A DNA stretch of 64,000 nt from Solirubrobacter pauli (lineage in GTDB: Bacteria > Actinomycetota > Thermoleophilia > Solirubrobacterales > Solirubrobacteraceae): positions 235,308 through 299,307 of the forward strand of contig NZ_RBIL01000003.1 in assembly GCF_003633755.1 (NCBI RefSeq), given 5' to 3'. Positions within the stretch are counted from its first letter, which is position 1, and each line of letters begins with the position of its first letter. Below are positions 8,167 through 17,491 of this stretch, one piece after another. Under the pieces are notes generated by a model. The model was not told the DNA's origin and searched no databases. It saw only the letters and a list, made by a program, of their open reading frames with translations. The translations under genes and the position numbers were made by a program.

Positions 8167-9075
8167 GTGTCCGAAGGTCGTAATCGCCGACGCCTGCTGC
8201 TTGCGCTGCCCCTTGCGCTGGTAGCTGCGCTCCTCGCCGCACCGGCAGCTCGCGCCGGTCTCCTGTTCCCCGAATCCGGCGGCTCGCCGAACGCGGACAG
8301 CATCCACACCCTCTACGTGATGGTGTTCATCCTCGCGTTGTTCATCTTCGTGGGGGTCGAGGGCACGCTCCTCTGGGCCCTGTTCAAGTTCAAGGCCAAG
8401 AAGGGCGCCACCGCCGCTCAGATCCACGGAAATACGAAGCTCGAGATCGGTTGGACCCTCGGCGCCTTCGTGATCCTGCTGTTCATCACGGTCTTCACGT
8501 TCATCCAGCTGCCGTCGATCAAGAACCCGAAGCCGTCGCTGATCGACGAGAACGGTCGCGAGCTCACCGCGCAGGTGGACGGCATGCAGGTCGCCGCCAC
8601 CAACCAGTCGACGCCCAAGGGCCCGACGATGACCATCGAGGTCAACGGCCAGCAGTACGTGTGGCGCTACCTCTACCCGGGGCAGGACCAGCTGCTGACG
8701 TACACGGACATGGTCGTGCCGGTCGGCATGACCGTCCTCCTCGACATCACGGCCGACGACGTCGTCCACTCGTGGTGGATCCCCAAGCTCGGCGGCAAGA
8801 TGGATGCCGTCCCGGGCTACACGAACAAGCTTTGGTTCCGGATCCCGCCGGACGCCATCCCGGAGGGGCAGAAGCAAGTTGTTTACACCGGTCAGTGCGC
8901 CGAGCTGTGCGGGCGCAACCACGCGAACATGTACGGCCGCGTGATCGGCATGCGAATGGCGGACTACAAGAAGTGGTACGCGGACAAGGTCCAGCAGCTC
9001 AAGACGGCTGAGACCGACGTCGCCGAGCAGCAGAAGAAGCTCACCGAGCAGGAGAGCCAGGGTGGTGACGAGTGA
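8167..9075 (+). CDS. ctaC: cytochrome c oxidase subunit II (locus 1)
   Basis: This subunit carries the binuclear CuA centre that takes electrons from cytochrome c. It has a Sec-like leader (LLLALPLALVAALLAAPAARA), two membrane helices (around HTLYVMVFILALFIFVGV and GAFVILLFITVFTFI), the IHGNTKLEIGWT motif between them and the CuA site CAELCGRNHANM. A charged, Gln-rich coiled segment closes the protein after residue 270. GTG 8167 gives a normal signal peptide; the frame also offers GTG 8113, which would add 18 residues. The stop overlaps the ctaD start by four bases (GTGA). No cytochrome c domain is fused here, unlike the second locus. Confidence 0.94.
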   Translation: MSEGRNRRRLLLALPLALVAALLAAPAARAGLLFPESGGSPNADSIHTLYVMVFILALFIFVGVEGTLLWALFKFKAKKGATAAQIHGNTKLEIGWTLGAFVILLFITVFTFIQLPSIKNPKPSLIDENGRELTAQVDGMQVAATNQSTPKGPTMTIEVNGQQYVWRYLYPGQDQLLTYTDMVVPVGMTVLLDITADDVVHSWWIPKLGGKMDAVPGYTNKLWFRIPPDAIPEGQKQVVYTGQCAELCGRNHANMYGRVIGMRMADYKKWYADKVQQLKTAETDVAEQQKKLTEQESQGGDE

Positions 9076-10760
9076 GCGATCACAGCTTGGGTCGCCCCCA
9101 GATCATCGCGTCCGCGGTCGACAACCCCGACCGCACGCGTGGCTGGACCTCGTGGATCACCACGACCGATCACAAGAAGATCGGGATCATGTACCTGGCC
9201 ACCGTCCTGGTGTTCTTCATCCTGGGCGGGGTCGAGGCGCTGCTGATCCGCACGCAGCTCGCGGTGCCGGACAACACGCTGCTCACCCCTGAGCGGTACA
9301 ACCAGATCCTCACCATGCACGGGACGACCATGGTCTTCCTGGTCGTCGTGCCGGTGTGGGCGGGCTTCGCGAACTACCTGCTGCCGCTGATGCTCGGCGC
9401 GCGCGACGTCGCCTTCCCGCGCCTGAACGCCTGGTCGTACTGGATGTACCTGTTCGGCGGCATCGCGCTCTACGCGTCGATGCTCTACTCCCCGCCGGAG
9501 GCCGGCTGGTTCTCGTACGTCCCGCTGTCGCTGAAGCAGTACTCGGGCACCAACGGCCAGGAAGCGTGGATCTACATGGTCCACCTCACCGGCCTGAGCT
9601 CGATCATCGGCGCGATCAACTTCATCGCCACGATCCACAACATGCGCGCGCCCGGCATGGGCTGGGGCCGCATGCCGCTGTTCGTGTGGACGATCCTGAT
9701 CTACGCGTACCTCGTGATCGTCGCGCTGACGTCGCTCGCCGCGACCGTGACGATGCTGCTGCTGGACCGCAACTTCGGCACCGGCTTCTTCGACCCCGCG
9801 CAGGGAGGCTCGGCGCTGCTCTGGCAGCACCTGTTCTGGTTCTTCGGGCATCCCGAGGTGTACATCCTCGTGCTGCCGGCGTTCGGCGTCTTCTCGGAGA
9901 TCCTGCCGGTGTTCGCCCGCAAGCCGATCTTCGGCTACAAGGCGATCGCGGCCGCCACGGTCGGCATCGCCTTCCTCGGCATGCTCGTGTGGGCGCACCA
10001 CATGTTCGCGACGCCGATGTCGACGACCGTGCTCGCGTTCTTCATGCTCATGTCGTTCGTCATCGCGGTGCCGACCGGCGTGAAGATCTTCAACTGGATC
10101 GCCACGCTCTGGCGCGGCACGGTCGAGTGGACGACGGCGCTCCTGTACTGCGTCGGCGGCATCGCCACGTTCACGATGGGCGGTATCACGGGCATCTTCC
10201 TGGCCGTCTTCCCCATCGACTGGCAGCTGACGGACACCTACTTCGTCGTCGCCCACTTCCACTACACGGCGTTCGGCGCGTCCGCCTTCGCGATGATCGC
10301 GGCGCTGTACTTCTGGTGGCCGAAGATGACCGGCCGGATGCTCAGCGAGAAGCTCGGCAAGGTCGGCTTCGCGCTGATGTTCATCGGCTTCCACACGACG
10401 TTCCTGATCCAGCACTCGGCCGGCCTGTCGGGCATGCCGCGACGGATCTACGAGTACTCCGAGACCAGCTGGACTTGGTACAACTTCGTCTCGACCATCG
10501 GCGCGTTCATGATCGCCCTGAGCGTCGCGGTCACCGTCGTCGGCGTGGTCTGGTCGCTCAAGCGCGGCGCGATCGCCGGCCCGGACCCGTGGAAGGCGAA
10601 CACGCTCGAGTGGTTCACGCCCTCGCCGCCGCCGGAGAACAACTTCGACGTCGTCCCGCGCGTGCGCTCGGTCGAGCCGATGAAGGACATCCGCCGCGAG
10701 ATCGAGCAGCGGACCAACGCCGAGCAGCGGTACCGCTCCGGCCAACCCATGCTCCATTAG
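9072..10760 (+). CDS. ctaD: cytochrome c oxidase subunit I (A1-type, locus 1)
   Basis: This is the catalytic subunit with haem a, haem a3 and CuB, reducing oxygen to water and pumping protons. It has 562 residues with about twelve membrane helices. Helix VI reads FFGHPEVYILVLPAFG, with the Glu of the D-channel and the His/Tyr pair near CuB, which places it in the A1 class; WAHHMFATPM holds two more CuB ligands and VAHFHYTAFG the haem ligands. The start codon overlaps the ctaC stop by four bases. No subunit III gene is present in this locus; the only one in the window is in locus 2. Confidence 0.97.
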   Translation: MSDHSLGRPQIIASAVDNPDRTRGWTSWITTTDHKKIGIMYLATVLVFFILGGVEALLIRTQLAVPDNTLLTPERYNQILTMHGTTMVFLVVVPVWAGFANYLLPLMLGARDVAFPRLNAWSYWMYLFGGIALYASMLYSPPEAGWFSYVPLSLKQYSGTNGQEAWIYMVHLTGLSSIIGAINFIATIHNMRAPGMGWGRMPLFVWTILIYAYLVIVALTSLAATVTMLLLDRNFGTGFFDPAQGGSALLWQHLFWFFGHPEVYILVLPAFGVFSEILPVFARKPIFGYKAIAAATVGIAFLGMLVWAHHMFATPMSTTVLAFFMLMSFVIAVPTGVKIFNWIATLWRGTVEWTTALLYCVGGIATFTMGGITGIFLAVFPIDWQLTDTYFVVAHFHYTAFGASAFAMIAALYFWWPKMTGRMLSEKLGKVGFALMFIGFHTTFLIQHSAGLSGMPRRIYEYSETSWTWYNFVSTIGAFMIALSVAVTVVGVVWSLKRGAIAGPDPWKANTLEWFTPSPPPENNFDVVPRVRSVEPMKDIRREIEQRTNAEQRYRSGQPMLH

Positions 10761-10807
10761 AAGTCAGGGACATCCCCTCCACCCCACCCCGATCATCCGT
10801 ACCTGAT

Positions 10808-11704
<897 letters not shown>

Positions 11705-11716
11705 ACTGGCCCCTCG

Positions 11717-11827
11717 ATGGATCGCAAGCTTGCTCGCAGAAACCTCCGGACGGCGTTCTACGTCTCCATCGTGGGGCTGCTCTTCTTCTGCCTGACCTTC
11801 GTCGCCGCCTGGATCTACATCCAGTAA
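11717..11827 (+). CDS. 36-residue single-helix membrane protein in oxidase operon
   Basis: A short frame begins with ATG 12 bases after ctaB: a basic N-terminus (MDRKLARRNLRTAF), one hydrophobic helix (residues 14-35, rich in Phe, Leu and Val) and a stop that overlaps the next ATG by one base. The tight packing, the positive-inside charge and the clean helix argue for a real small subunit or assembly protein of the oxidase. Its product resembles no family I can name. It was inferred from the sequence and the spacing only. Confidence 0.6.
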   Translation: MDRKLARRNLRTAFYVSIVGLLFFCLTFVAAWIYIQ

Positions 11828-12090
11828 TGACCGAGCACACCGAGAACACCGAAGTCGTCGCCGAGACGAACGGCACGGTCCCTCCCGTCGGGGAGGAGAT
11901 CCACATGCCGGCGCACAGCATCCTGCCGCTGCTCAACGCCGCGGCGCTGGCCGGGATGATCGTCAGCATCACGCTGTCGTGGCTCCTCGTCGCCTTCTTC
12001 GGCGTGGCCTTCCTGGCGACCACCATCCGCTGGATCGCGGACGTCCGGCGCGACATCGCCGAGCTCCCGCTCGATCACGGCCATCACTAG
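11827..12090 (+). CDS. small two-helix oxidase subunit (subunit IV-like)
   Basis: An 87-residue protein with a soluble acidic N-terminus of about 27 residues, then HMPAHSILPLLNAAALAG leading into two membrane helices (about residues 32-50 and 54-70) and a His-rich end. The motif with Pro-x-x-Ser-(Ile/Trp)-x-Pro before the first helix is common in the accessory subunit IV of actinobacterial and Bacillus oxidases. Its start overlaps the stop of the 36-residue gene by one base, and a strong hairpin follows its stop, marking the end of the operon. Confidence 0.75.
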   Translation: MTEHTENTEVVAETNGTVPPVGEEIHMPAHSILPLLNAAALAGMIVSITLSWLLVAFFGVAFLATTIRWIADVRRDIAELPLDHGHH

Positions 12091-12113
12091 CGCCGCCAGC
12101 CCTTCTGGCGGCG
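12091..12113 (+). terminator. hairpin at end of oxidase locus 1
   Basis: CGCCGCCAG and CTGGCGGCG form a perfect 9-bp stem with a 5-base loop immediately after the stop codon of the last oxidase gene. It lacks a T run but its strength and position fit a terminator. Confidence 0.65.
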
Positions 12114-12138
12114 TGGTGTCGTAGGGTTCCCCTCTGAC

Positions 12139-13578
12139 GTGGGGACCATGGACGGCACCAACGGCGGACCAGCGCTGGCCGCTCGCTATTCCGCGGCCTT
12201 CGCGGCCTATCTCGCGGATCGCGGCGAGTCGGCGCTCGGCGCCGCCTACGACATCGGTCGCGAGGCCGTGGCGGCGCAGCTGAGCGTGCTGGACCTCGCC
12301 GAGGCGCACCACGCCGCGCTCCGGCACGCGAACGTCAACGACGACGAAGGCCTGCTGGCGGCAGCCGACTTCCTGCGCGAGAGCCTCTCGACGTTCGAGA
12401 CGGTCCACCGCGGCTACCTCGAGGTGCAGGAGGTCGCACGGCTCGAGCACGAGTACGTGGAGCAGCTGCGCGCGCTCGCCGACGCCTCCGTGGCCATCAA
12501 CCTCTCACTGACGGTCGAGGCGATCCTGCAGCTCACCGCCGACGCGGCGCGCGAGATCCTGCACGTCGCGCGGGCCACCGTCGCGGTGCTCGCCCCTGAT
12601 CCGCGCCTGCGCCCGCTCACGGCCACCTCTCCCCCGCGCCTGGGCGGCGGCGACCCGCAGCCGGCCCGGCTGCAGGCCCAGCTCACCGGTCGTGGCAAGG
12701 AGCTCGGGATGGTCGAGGTGATCGACGCGGCCGACCGCACGTTCACCCCGCGCGACGAGGCCGTGCTCACGCAGCTCGCCCAGCTCGCCTCGGTGGCGAT
12801 CTCCAACGCCCAGCTCTACGACCGCGAGCGGACGATCGCGCGCACGCTGCAGCGCTCGCTGCGCCCCGGCGGGCTACCACCCGTGCACGGGCTCAGCGCC
12901 GCCGTGCGCTTCCGGCCGGCCGGCGAGGGGATCGAGCTCGGCGGTGACTTCTACGACCTCTTCCCCGCCGGTGACGGCGCCTGGACGGCGCTGATCGGCG
13001 ACGTTCAGGGCAAGGGGCCGGACGCCGCCGCGGTCACGGCGCTGGCACGCCACACGATGCGCGCGGCGGCCGCCTACGAGTCCCGGCCCAGCGGCGTGCT
13101 CGCGCTGTTGCACCGGGCGCTGCGCGAGCAGACCGGCGACGAGGGCCGCTTCTGCACCGTCTGCTACGCCCACCTGCGCGCCGAGACCGGCAAGGTGACG
13201 CTCGAGCTCGCCTGCGGCGGGCACCCGCTGCCGCTCGTGGTCGCCCCGGACGGGAGCGTCACGCCGGTCGGCCGGCTCGGCACGCTGCTGGGCTCGGACA
13301 TCGACCCGCTGCTCAACGACGTCACCGTCGAGCTCAGCCAGGGCGAGGTGCTCGTGTTCTACACCGACGGCGTCACCGAGGTCCGGCGCCGGCGCCAAGA
13401 GGTGTTCGGCCACGGCGAGCTCGTGGAGCTGCTCAAGACGTGCGCGGGGCTGCCGCCGGATGCGGTGGCCGATCGCGTGGAGGCGGCCGTGCTGGCCGCC
13501 TCAGAAGGCCGGTTGCGCGACGACATGGCGATCCTGGCCTTCGGCCCCACCCCCCAACCCAAGGAGACCGATGGCTGA
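12139..13578 (+). CDS. RsbU-like PP2C phosphatase with RsbU N-terminal and GAF domains
   Basis: This is the output phosphatase of a partner-switching cascade. Residues about 10-95 resemble the RsbU N-terminal domain (YLADRGESALGAAYDIGRE), which in Bacillus binds the kinase RsbT. A GAF-like domain follows (about 110-235, ending ASVAISNAQLYDRER). The C-terminal half is a SpoIIE/PP2C domain with the metal-binding motifs GGDFYDLFP, LIGDVQGKGPDAA, CGGHPLPLV, YTDGVTE and DDMAILAF. The expected reaction is dephosphorylation of an RsbV-type anti-anti-sigma factor; none is encoded here. GTG 12139 is given; ATG 12148 is equally possible. The gene overlaps the RsbR-like gene by eight bases. Confidence 0.9.
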   Translation: MGTMDGTNGGPALAARYSAAFAAYLADRGESALGAAYDIGREAVAAQLSVLDLAEAHHAALRHANVNDDEGLLAAADFLRESLSTFETVHRGYLEVQEVARLEHEYVEQLRALADASVAINLSLTVEAILQLTADAAREILHVARATVAVLAPDPRLRPLTATSPPRLGGGDPQPARLQAQLTGRGKELGMVEVIDAADRTFTPRDEAVLTQLAQLASVAISNAQLYDRERTIARTLQRSLRPGGLPPVHGLSAAVRFRPAGEGIELGGDFYDLFPAGDGAWTALIGDVQGKGPDAAAVTALARHTMRAAAAYESRPSGVLALLHRALREQTGDEGRFCTVCYAHLRAETGKVTLELACGGHPLPLVVAPDGSVTPVGRLGTLLGSDIDPLLNDVTVELSQGEVLVFYTDGVTEVRRRRQEVFGHGELVELLKTCAGLPPDAVADRVEAAVLAASEGRLRDDMAILAFGPTPQPKETDG

Positions 13579-14461
13579 CCCGGACCCCGCGCCCGGCCAA
13601 CAGGACGCCCGTGACGACCTCTTGCGCGAGCTGGTGTCCCACCTCAGCAACAACCGCACCGAGCTCCGGCAGGAGTGGGCGCGGCGCATCGGCGAGGCCC
13701 GGCTGCTGACGGCGCTGACGGAGGAGGAGATCTTCTCCGAGGCGACCTCGGTGTACGACAACTACGTCGAGGTGCTCGAGACCGGCTCCGTCGAGGCGCT
13801 GCAGGACTACGCCCGCAACCTGTCCGAGCGCATCATCCCCCGCGGCGTCGAGACCGACGAGGTGCTCGGCATCGTGCTCCTGCTGCGCGACGTGCTCGCG
13901 CGCTCGCTGTTCGAGAAGTACCAGGCGGACTTCCAGGTCCTCAACGAGGTGCTCGACGCGTACGAGCCGGCCGCGAACCGCATCGCCAACACGGTGGGCG
14001 TGAACTTCGTGCAGGAGCGCGAGCGCATCATCCGCCAGCAGCAGGAGGCGATCCGCGAGCTCTCCACCCCGGTCCTCCAGGTCCGCGAACGGCTCCTGAT
14101 CCTCCCGATCATCGGCGTGCTCGACGGGCAGCGCGCCCGCCAGCTGACCGAGCAGCTGCTGCGCGGCATCCGCACGAACCGCGCCCGCGTGGTCGTGATC
14201 GACATCACCGGCGTGCCGGCGATCGACTCGACCGTGGCCAACCACCTCGTGCAGACGGTCGACGCCTCGCGCCTGATGGGCGCCTCGGTGATCATCACCG
14301 GCCTCTCGTCGGAGATCGCCCAGACGCTGGTCACGCTCGGCGTGGACCTCTCGAAGGTCAACGCGGTCGGCGACCTCCAGGGCGGCATCGAAGAGGCGGA
14401 GCGCCTGCTGGGCTACACCGTCATCTCCGGCGCCGTCGACAAGGCCGACGACCGGGTCTAG
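13571..14461 (+). CDS. RsbR-family stressosome scaffold/sensor
   Basis: A 296-residue protein with an alpha-helical N-terminal sensor domain (about residues 15-150, RsbRD-like), a linker helix with QERERIIRQQQEAIRELSTPVLQV and a C-terminal STAS domain (about 165-285). The STAS motifs DITGVPAIDSTVANHLVQ and SSEIAQTLVTLG keep a hydroxyl residue at the two sites phosphorylated by RsbT in Bacillus. RsbR and RsbS build the stressosome that holds RsbT. AAGGAG stands four bases ahead of the ATG. The N-terminal domain has few His residues and shows no clear haem site, so the signal it senses cannot be read directly. Confidence 0.93.
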   Translation: MADPDPAPGQQDARDDLLRELVSHLSNNRTELRQEWARRIGEARLLTALTEEEIFSEATSVYDNYVEVLETGSVEALQDYARNLSERIIPRGVETDEVLGIVLLLRDVLARSLFEKYQADFQVLNEVLDAYEPAANRIANTVGVNFVQERERIIRQQQEAIRELSTPVLQVRERLLILPIIGVLDGQRARQLTEQLLRGIRTNRARVVVIDITGVPAIDSTVANHLVQTVDASRLMGASVIITGLSSEIAQTLVTLGVDLSKVNAVGDLQGGIEEAERLLGYTVISGAVDKADDRV

Positions 14462-14465
14462 TGCG

Positions 14466-14825
14466 ATGGCCGTCCCGATCCTCAAGCAGGGGCCGTTCCT
14501 GATCGCCTCGATCCAGTCCGCGCTGACCGACACCGACGTCCTGCAGCTCCGTGACGACGTCATGGCCCAGGTCACGCGCCACCGGTCCAAGGGGATCATC
14601 GTCGACGTCACCTCGCTGGACGTGATGGACTCGTTCGTGTCGCGCTCGCTGCGCGGCATCGCGATGATGACCCGCCTGCGCGGCGCCGAGACCGTGATCG
14701 TCGGCATCCAGCCGGAGGTCGCCTTCGCGATGGTGCAGCTCGGCATGAGCTTCGAGGACGTGCAGACGGCGCTGGACCTCGAAGAAGGGCTCGCACTCCT
14801 CGAGGCGGGGTTCCTTGGCCCCTGA
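14466..14825 (+). CDS. rsbS: RsbS-like STAS protein (stressosome core)
   Basis: A single STAS domain of 119 residues, the usual size of RsbS, starting MAVPILKQGPFLIASIQ. The phosphorylation site Ser56 lies in DVMDSFVSRSL, matching Ser59 of Bacillus RsbS, which RsbT phosphorylates to dissolve the stressosome complex. It lies four bases after the RsbR-like gene and overlaps the RsbT-like gene by 11 bases, giving the canonical R-S-T order. Confidence 0.94.
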   Translation: MAVPILKQGPFLIASIQSALTDTDVLQLRDDVMAQVTRHRSKGIIVDVTSLDVMDSFVSRSLRGIAMMTRLRGAETVIVGIQPEVAFAMVQLGMSFEDVQTALDLEEGLALLEAGFLGP

Positions 14826-15231
14826 CGCGGCCGAGCGGATCGCGATCGACTCCGACGCGGACGTGGTCACCGCGCGCCAACGCGCGCGGGCGCTCGCGGT
14901 CACGCTCGACATGCCGAGCACCGACCAGACGCTGCTGGCCACGGCGATCTCCGAGATCGCGCGCAACATCACGACCTACGCGGTCCGCGGCGAGGTGTTC
15001 ATCGAGCTCGTGCGCCACACCGACGGACGGCGCGGCGTGAAGGTCGTCGCGCGTGACCAGGGACCCGGCATCGCCGACCTCGAGCGCGCGCTCACCGACG
15101 GCTACACGACCGGCGGCGGACTCGGCCTGGGCCTGCCCGGCGCGCGCCGGCTCGTCGACGAGTTCGACATCCAGACCGCTCCCGGCGAGGGCACGACGGT
15201 CACGCTCGTGAAGTGGACGCGCAGTGTCTGA
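14815..15231 (+). CDS. rsbT: RsbT-like serine/threonine kinase
   Basis: A 138-residue GHKL-type ATPase of the anti-sigma-factor kinase family. The N-box is SEIARNITTYA and the ATP-lid motifs are DQGPGIAD and TGGGLGLGLPGARRL. In the stressosome pathway it phosphorylates RsbR and RsbS, is released, and then activates RsbU. TTG at 14815 is used as start and lies inside the end of rsbS, so the two are translationally coupled. Its length and domain content fit RsbT rather than the longer RsbW. Confidence 0.93.
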   Translation: MAPDAAERIAIDSDADVVTARQRARALAVTLDMPSTDQTLLATAISEIARNITTYAVRGEVFIELVRHTDGRRGVKVVARDQGPGIADLERALTDGYTTGGGLGLGLPGARRLVDEFDIQTAPGEGTTVTLVKWTRSV

Positions 15232-15832
15232 CGTGGTGGCGGACTGGCCGGGCTCGCTGGACCTCGGCATCGCCGGAGCGCCGCACGAGGGCGAGGAGCG
15301 CTCGGGTGACCTGGCCGTGTTCGTGCCGACCGCGACCGGCGCGCTGGCGTGCGTGATCGACGGGCTGGGCCACGGCCCGGAGGCGGCGGACGCCGCCGCC
15401 CTGTGCGCCGACGTGGTGCGCGCGCACGCCGAAGCCGACGCGCAAGATCTCATGCAGGCGTGCCACGAGGCGCTCGTGCGGACGCGGGGCGTCGTGATGA
15501 CCGCGGCGTGGTTCGACCTGGAGGCCGCGCGGCTGCGGTGGGCGGGCGTCGGCAACGTCGACGCGCGGCTCGTGCGCCAGGGTCCCGAGCTGCGCGAGGA
15601 GGTCGCGCTCGTGTTCGGCGGCGTGCTCGGCTATCGCATGCCGAACGTGCGTCCCGCCACGATGACGCTGGACCGAGGCGATCTGCTGGTGATGATCACC
15701 GACGGCATCGACGCGGCGATCTCCCCCGCGCTCGCGGGCGGCGGCGCCGCGCAGACGCTGGCGGACCGGATCTTCGCCATGCACGGCAAGGGCACCGACG
15801 ACGCGTTGGTCGTCGTGGTCAGATATCGATAG
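15224..15832 (+). CDS. rsbX: RsbX-like PP2C phosphatase
   Basis: A 202-residue stand-alone SpoIIE/PP2C domain with VIDGLGHGPEAADAA, WAGVGNVDARL, FGGVLGYRMP and LVMITDGIDAA. In Bacillus RsbX removes phosphate from RsbR and RsbS and resets the stressosome; the small size and the position last in the R-S-T-X order support this role. GTG at 15224 overlaps rsbT by eight bases. The gene ends 91 bases ahead of the AraC-type regulator, with an inverted repeat in the gap. Confidence 0.9.
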   Translation: MSDVVADWPGSLDLGIAGAPHEGEERSGDLAVFVPTATGALACVIDGLGHGPEAADAAALCADVVRAHAEADAQDLMQACHEALVRTRGVVMTAAWFDLEAARLRWAGVGNVDARLVRQGPELREEVALVFGGVLGYRMPNVRPATMTLDRGDLLVMITDGIDAAISPALAGGGAAQTLADRIFAMHGKGTDDALVVVVRYR

Positions 15833-15855
15833 CTGGGGAAAAGCTGAGAGCGCCG

Positions 15856-15875
15856 ACGTGCCAGAAGTGGCACGT
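15856..15875. promoter_or_regulatory. 8-bp inverted repeat ahead of AraC-type gene
   Basis: ACGTGCCA and TGGCACGT are perfect arms around GAAG. The right arm touches TTGACG (15875-15880), a possible -35 box, with TACAGG 16 bases further on as a weak -10 box. The site could be an operator for the AraC-type protein or another regulator, or a hairpin that ends the stressosome transcript; there is no T run. Confidence 0.5.
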
Positions 15876-15922
15876 TGACGGCACTTCGTCATCCGTTACA
15901 GGGTTAACTGCGTATCCGGTAC

Positions 15923-16342
15923 GTGCCCATGCAACGAGCTTCAACCATTCGCTTGCGCACCTCGCTGTTCCAGGAGGCCGCCGAGATCGTCGATCGGGAG
16001 TACGCCTCCGACCTGTCTCTCGACGACATCGCCCGCCGCGTCGCTTCGTCCCGTCGCCAGCTTCAGCGGGCGTACGCGGAGATCGGAGAGACAACGTTTC
16101 GCGACCACCTGACGCGCGTGCGCATGCAGAAAGCGGCCGAGATGCTCTCGACCCGCGCCCTGACCGTGCGGGAGGTCGCGCACCGCGTGGGCTACCGCCA
16201 GCCGGCCCAGTTCGCCAAGGCGTTCCGCCGCTACCAGGGCGTCGCTCCCTCGGACTTCCGCGCCGGCGGACGCGCCGACAGCCCCGTGCGGGCGGCCCAG
16301 ACGCGCCGCTTCGAGCCGCGCCCCGCGTACCGCGCGGCGTAG
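15923..16342 (+). CDS. small AraC-family transcriptional regulator
   Basis: A 139-residue protein consisting almost only of the AraC double helix-turn-helix DNA-binding domain (about residues 15-115): LSLDDIARRVASSRRQLQRAY is the first and LTVREVAHRVGYRQPAQFAKAF the second helix pair, followed by the usual GVAPSDFR. There is no ligand-binding domain, so control is likely by abundance or by a partner protein. GTG 15923 is listed; ATG 15929 is two codons later. It stands alone between the stressosome cassette and the caa3 locus, 77 bases ahead of the oxidase subunit II gene, and is a candidate regulator of either. Confidence 0.88.
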   Translation: MPMQRASTIRLRTSLFQEAAEIVDREYASDLSLDDIARRVASSRRQLQRAYAEIGETTFRDHLTRVRMQKAAEMLSTRALTVREVAHRVGYRQPAQFAKAFRRYQGVAPSDFRAGGRADSPVRAAQTRRFEPRPAYRAA

Positions 16343-16419
16343 TCCTAAGCGCCAAATTGTTCGCCGGGATACCTCCCGGCTCCGCGTCCGACGTCGTGCT
16401 CCCATAGGATGCCGCGACG

Positions 16420-17487
16420 ATGGGGCTTGAGGAGAGAAGTCTCGCGCAGACCGGTCCACGACCGGAGCGCCCGCACGCACACGCTGACTGGAAGCAGATG
16501 CTCGGCATCGGGATCGTCGCGTCGATCCTGGGGATAGCCGCCGGCCTGCTCATCGACTGGTTCCCGGTCGCCGCCTCGGAAGAGGCGAAGCCGATCGACA
16601 CGTTGTGGGACGTCCTGATCATCGCGTCCGTACCCGTGTTCGTCGGAGTGTCGGTCGTCGTGGTGTTCAGCGTCATCAAGTTCCGGATGCGTCCGGGCGA
16701 GGAGGAGCTGGACGGCCCGCCGATCCACGGCAACACACGGCTCGAGGTCGTTTGGACCGCGATCCCCGCGATCCTGCTCGTCGGCCTCTGCACCTACGCC
16801 TTCATCGTCCTCACGGACGTCGAGAAGGCGCAGGCGAACACGATGGAGGTCCGCGTCGTCGGCGAGCAGTTCGCCTGGACCTTCTACTACCCCGGTGAGG
16901 ACGGCAAGGAGATCGCCACGCGCGAGCTGCACCTGCCGATCAACCGGCCGATCAAGTTCACGCTGCAGGCCAAGGACGTGCTCCACGACTTCTGGATCCC
17001 GGCCTTCCGGATGAAGAAGGACGCGGTGCCCGGGCTCGACGTGACCTACCGCGTCACGCCCAACCGGCTCGGCGAGTACCCGATCGTCTGCGCGGAGCTG
17101 TGCGGCCTCGGCCACGCGACCATGCGCGCGAAGGCGGTCGTGACGTCCGAGGCGGAGTTCACGAGCTGGCTCCAGGAGGCGGCCAAGCCGCCCGCGCCGC
17201 CCGCCGGTGGCGGTGGCAACAGCGGCAAGGCGCTGTTCACGTCCAACGGCTGCAGCGGCTGCCACACGCTCGCGGACGCAGGCTCGAACGCCACCGTCGG
17301 CCCGAACCTCGACAAGGTCCTGGCCGACAAGGACGAAGCCTTCATCAAGACGTCGATCGAAGACCCGAGTGCGGAGATCGCTGACGGGTATTCGGACACC
17401 ATGCCCAAGGACTACGGCCAGCGGCTGGGCGAAGACGGTGTGGACGCGCTGGCGAAGTACCTGTCCGAAGTGACCAAGGGGGGATGA
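16420..17487 (+). CDS. ctaC: cytochrome c oxidase subunit II with fused cytochrome c (caa3-type)
   Basis: A 355-residue subunit II. Two membrane helices (about residues 28-47 and 63-85) are followed by the IHGNTRLEVVWT motif, a third hydrophobic stretch and the CuA site CAELCGLGHATM. A flexible Pro/Gly linker (PPAPPAGGGGNSG) then leads to a cytochrome c domain with haem motif CSGCH (Cys278, Cys281, His282) and a likely Met ligand in SDTMPKDYG. Such fusions define caa3 oxidases, which carry their own electron donor. The gene heads locus 2 and ends four bases before subunit I. Confidence 0.96.
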   Translation: MGLEERSLAQTGPRPERPHAHADWKQMLGIGIVASILGIAAGLLIDWFPVAASEEAKPIDTLWDVLIIASVPVFVGVSVVVVFSVIKFRMRPGEEELDGPPIHGNTRLEVVWTAIPAILLVGLCTYAFIVLTDVEKAQANTMEVRVVGEQFAWTFYYPGEDGKEIATRELHLPINRPIKFTLQAKDVLHDFWIPAFRMKKDAVPGLDVTYRVTPNRLGEYPIVCAELCGLGHATMRAKAVVTSEAEFTSWLQEAAKPPAPPAGGGGNSGKALFTSNGCSGCHTLADAGSNATVGPNLDKVLADKDEAFIKTSIEDPSAEIADGYSDTMPKDYGQRLGEDGVDALAKYLSEVTKGG

Positions 17488-17491
17488 CCGG

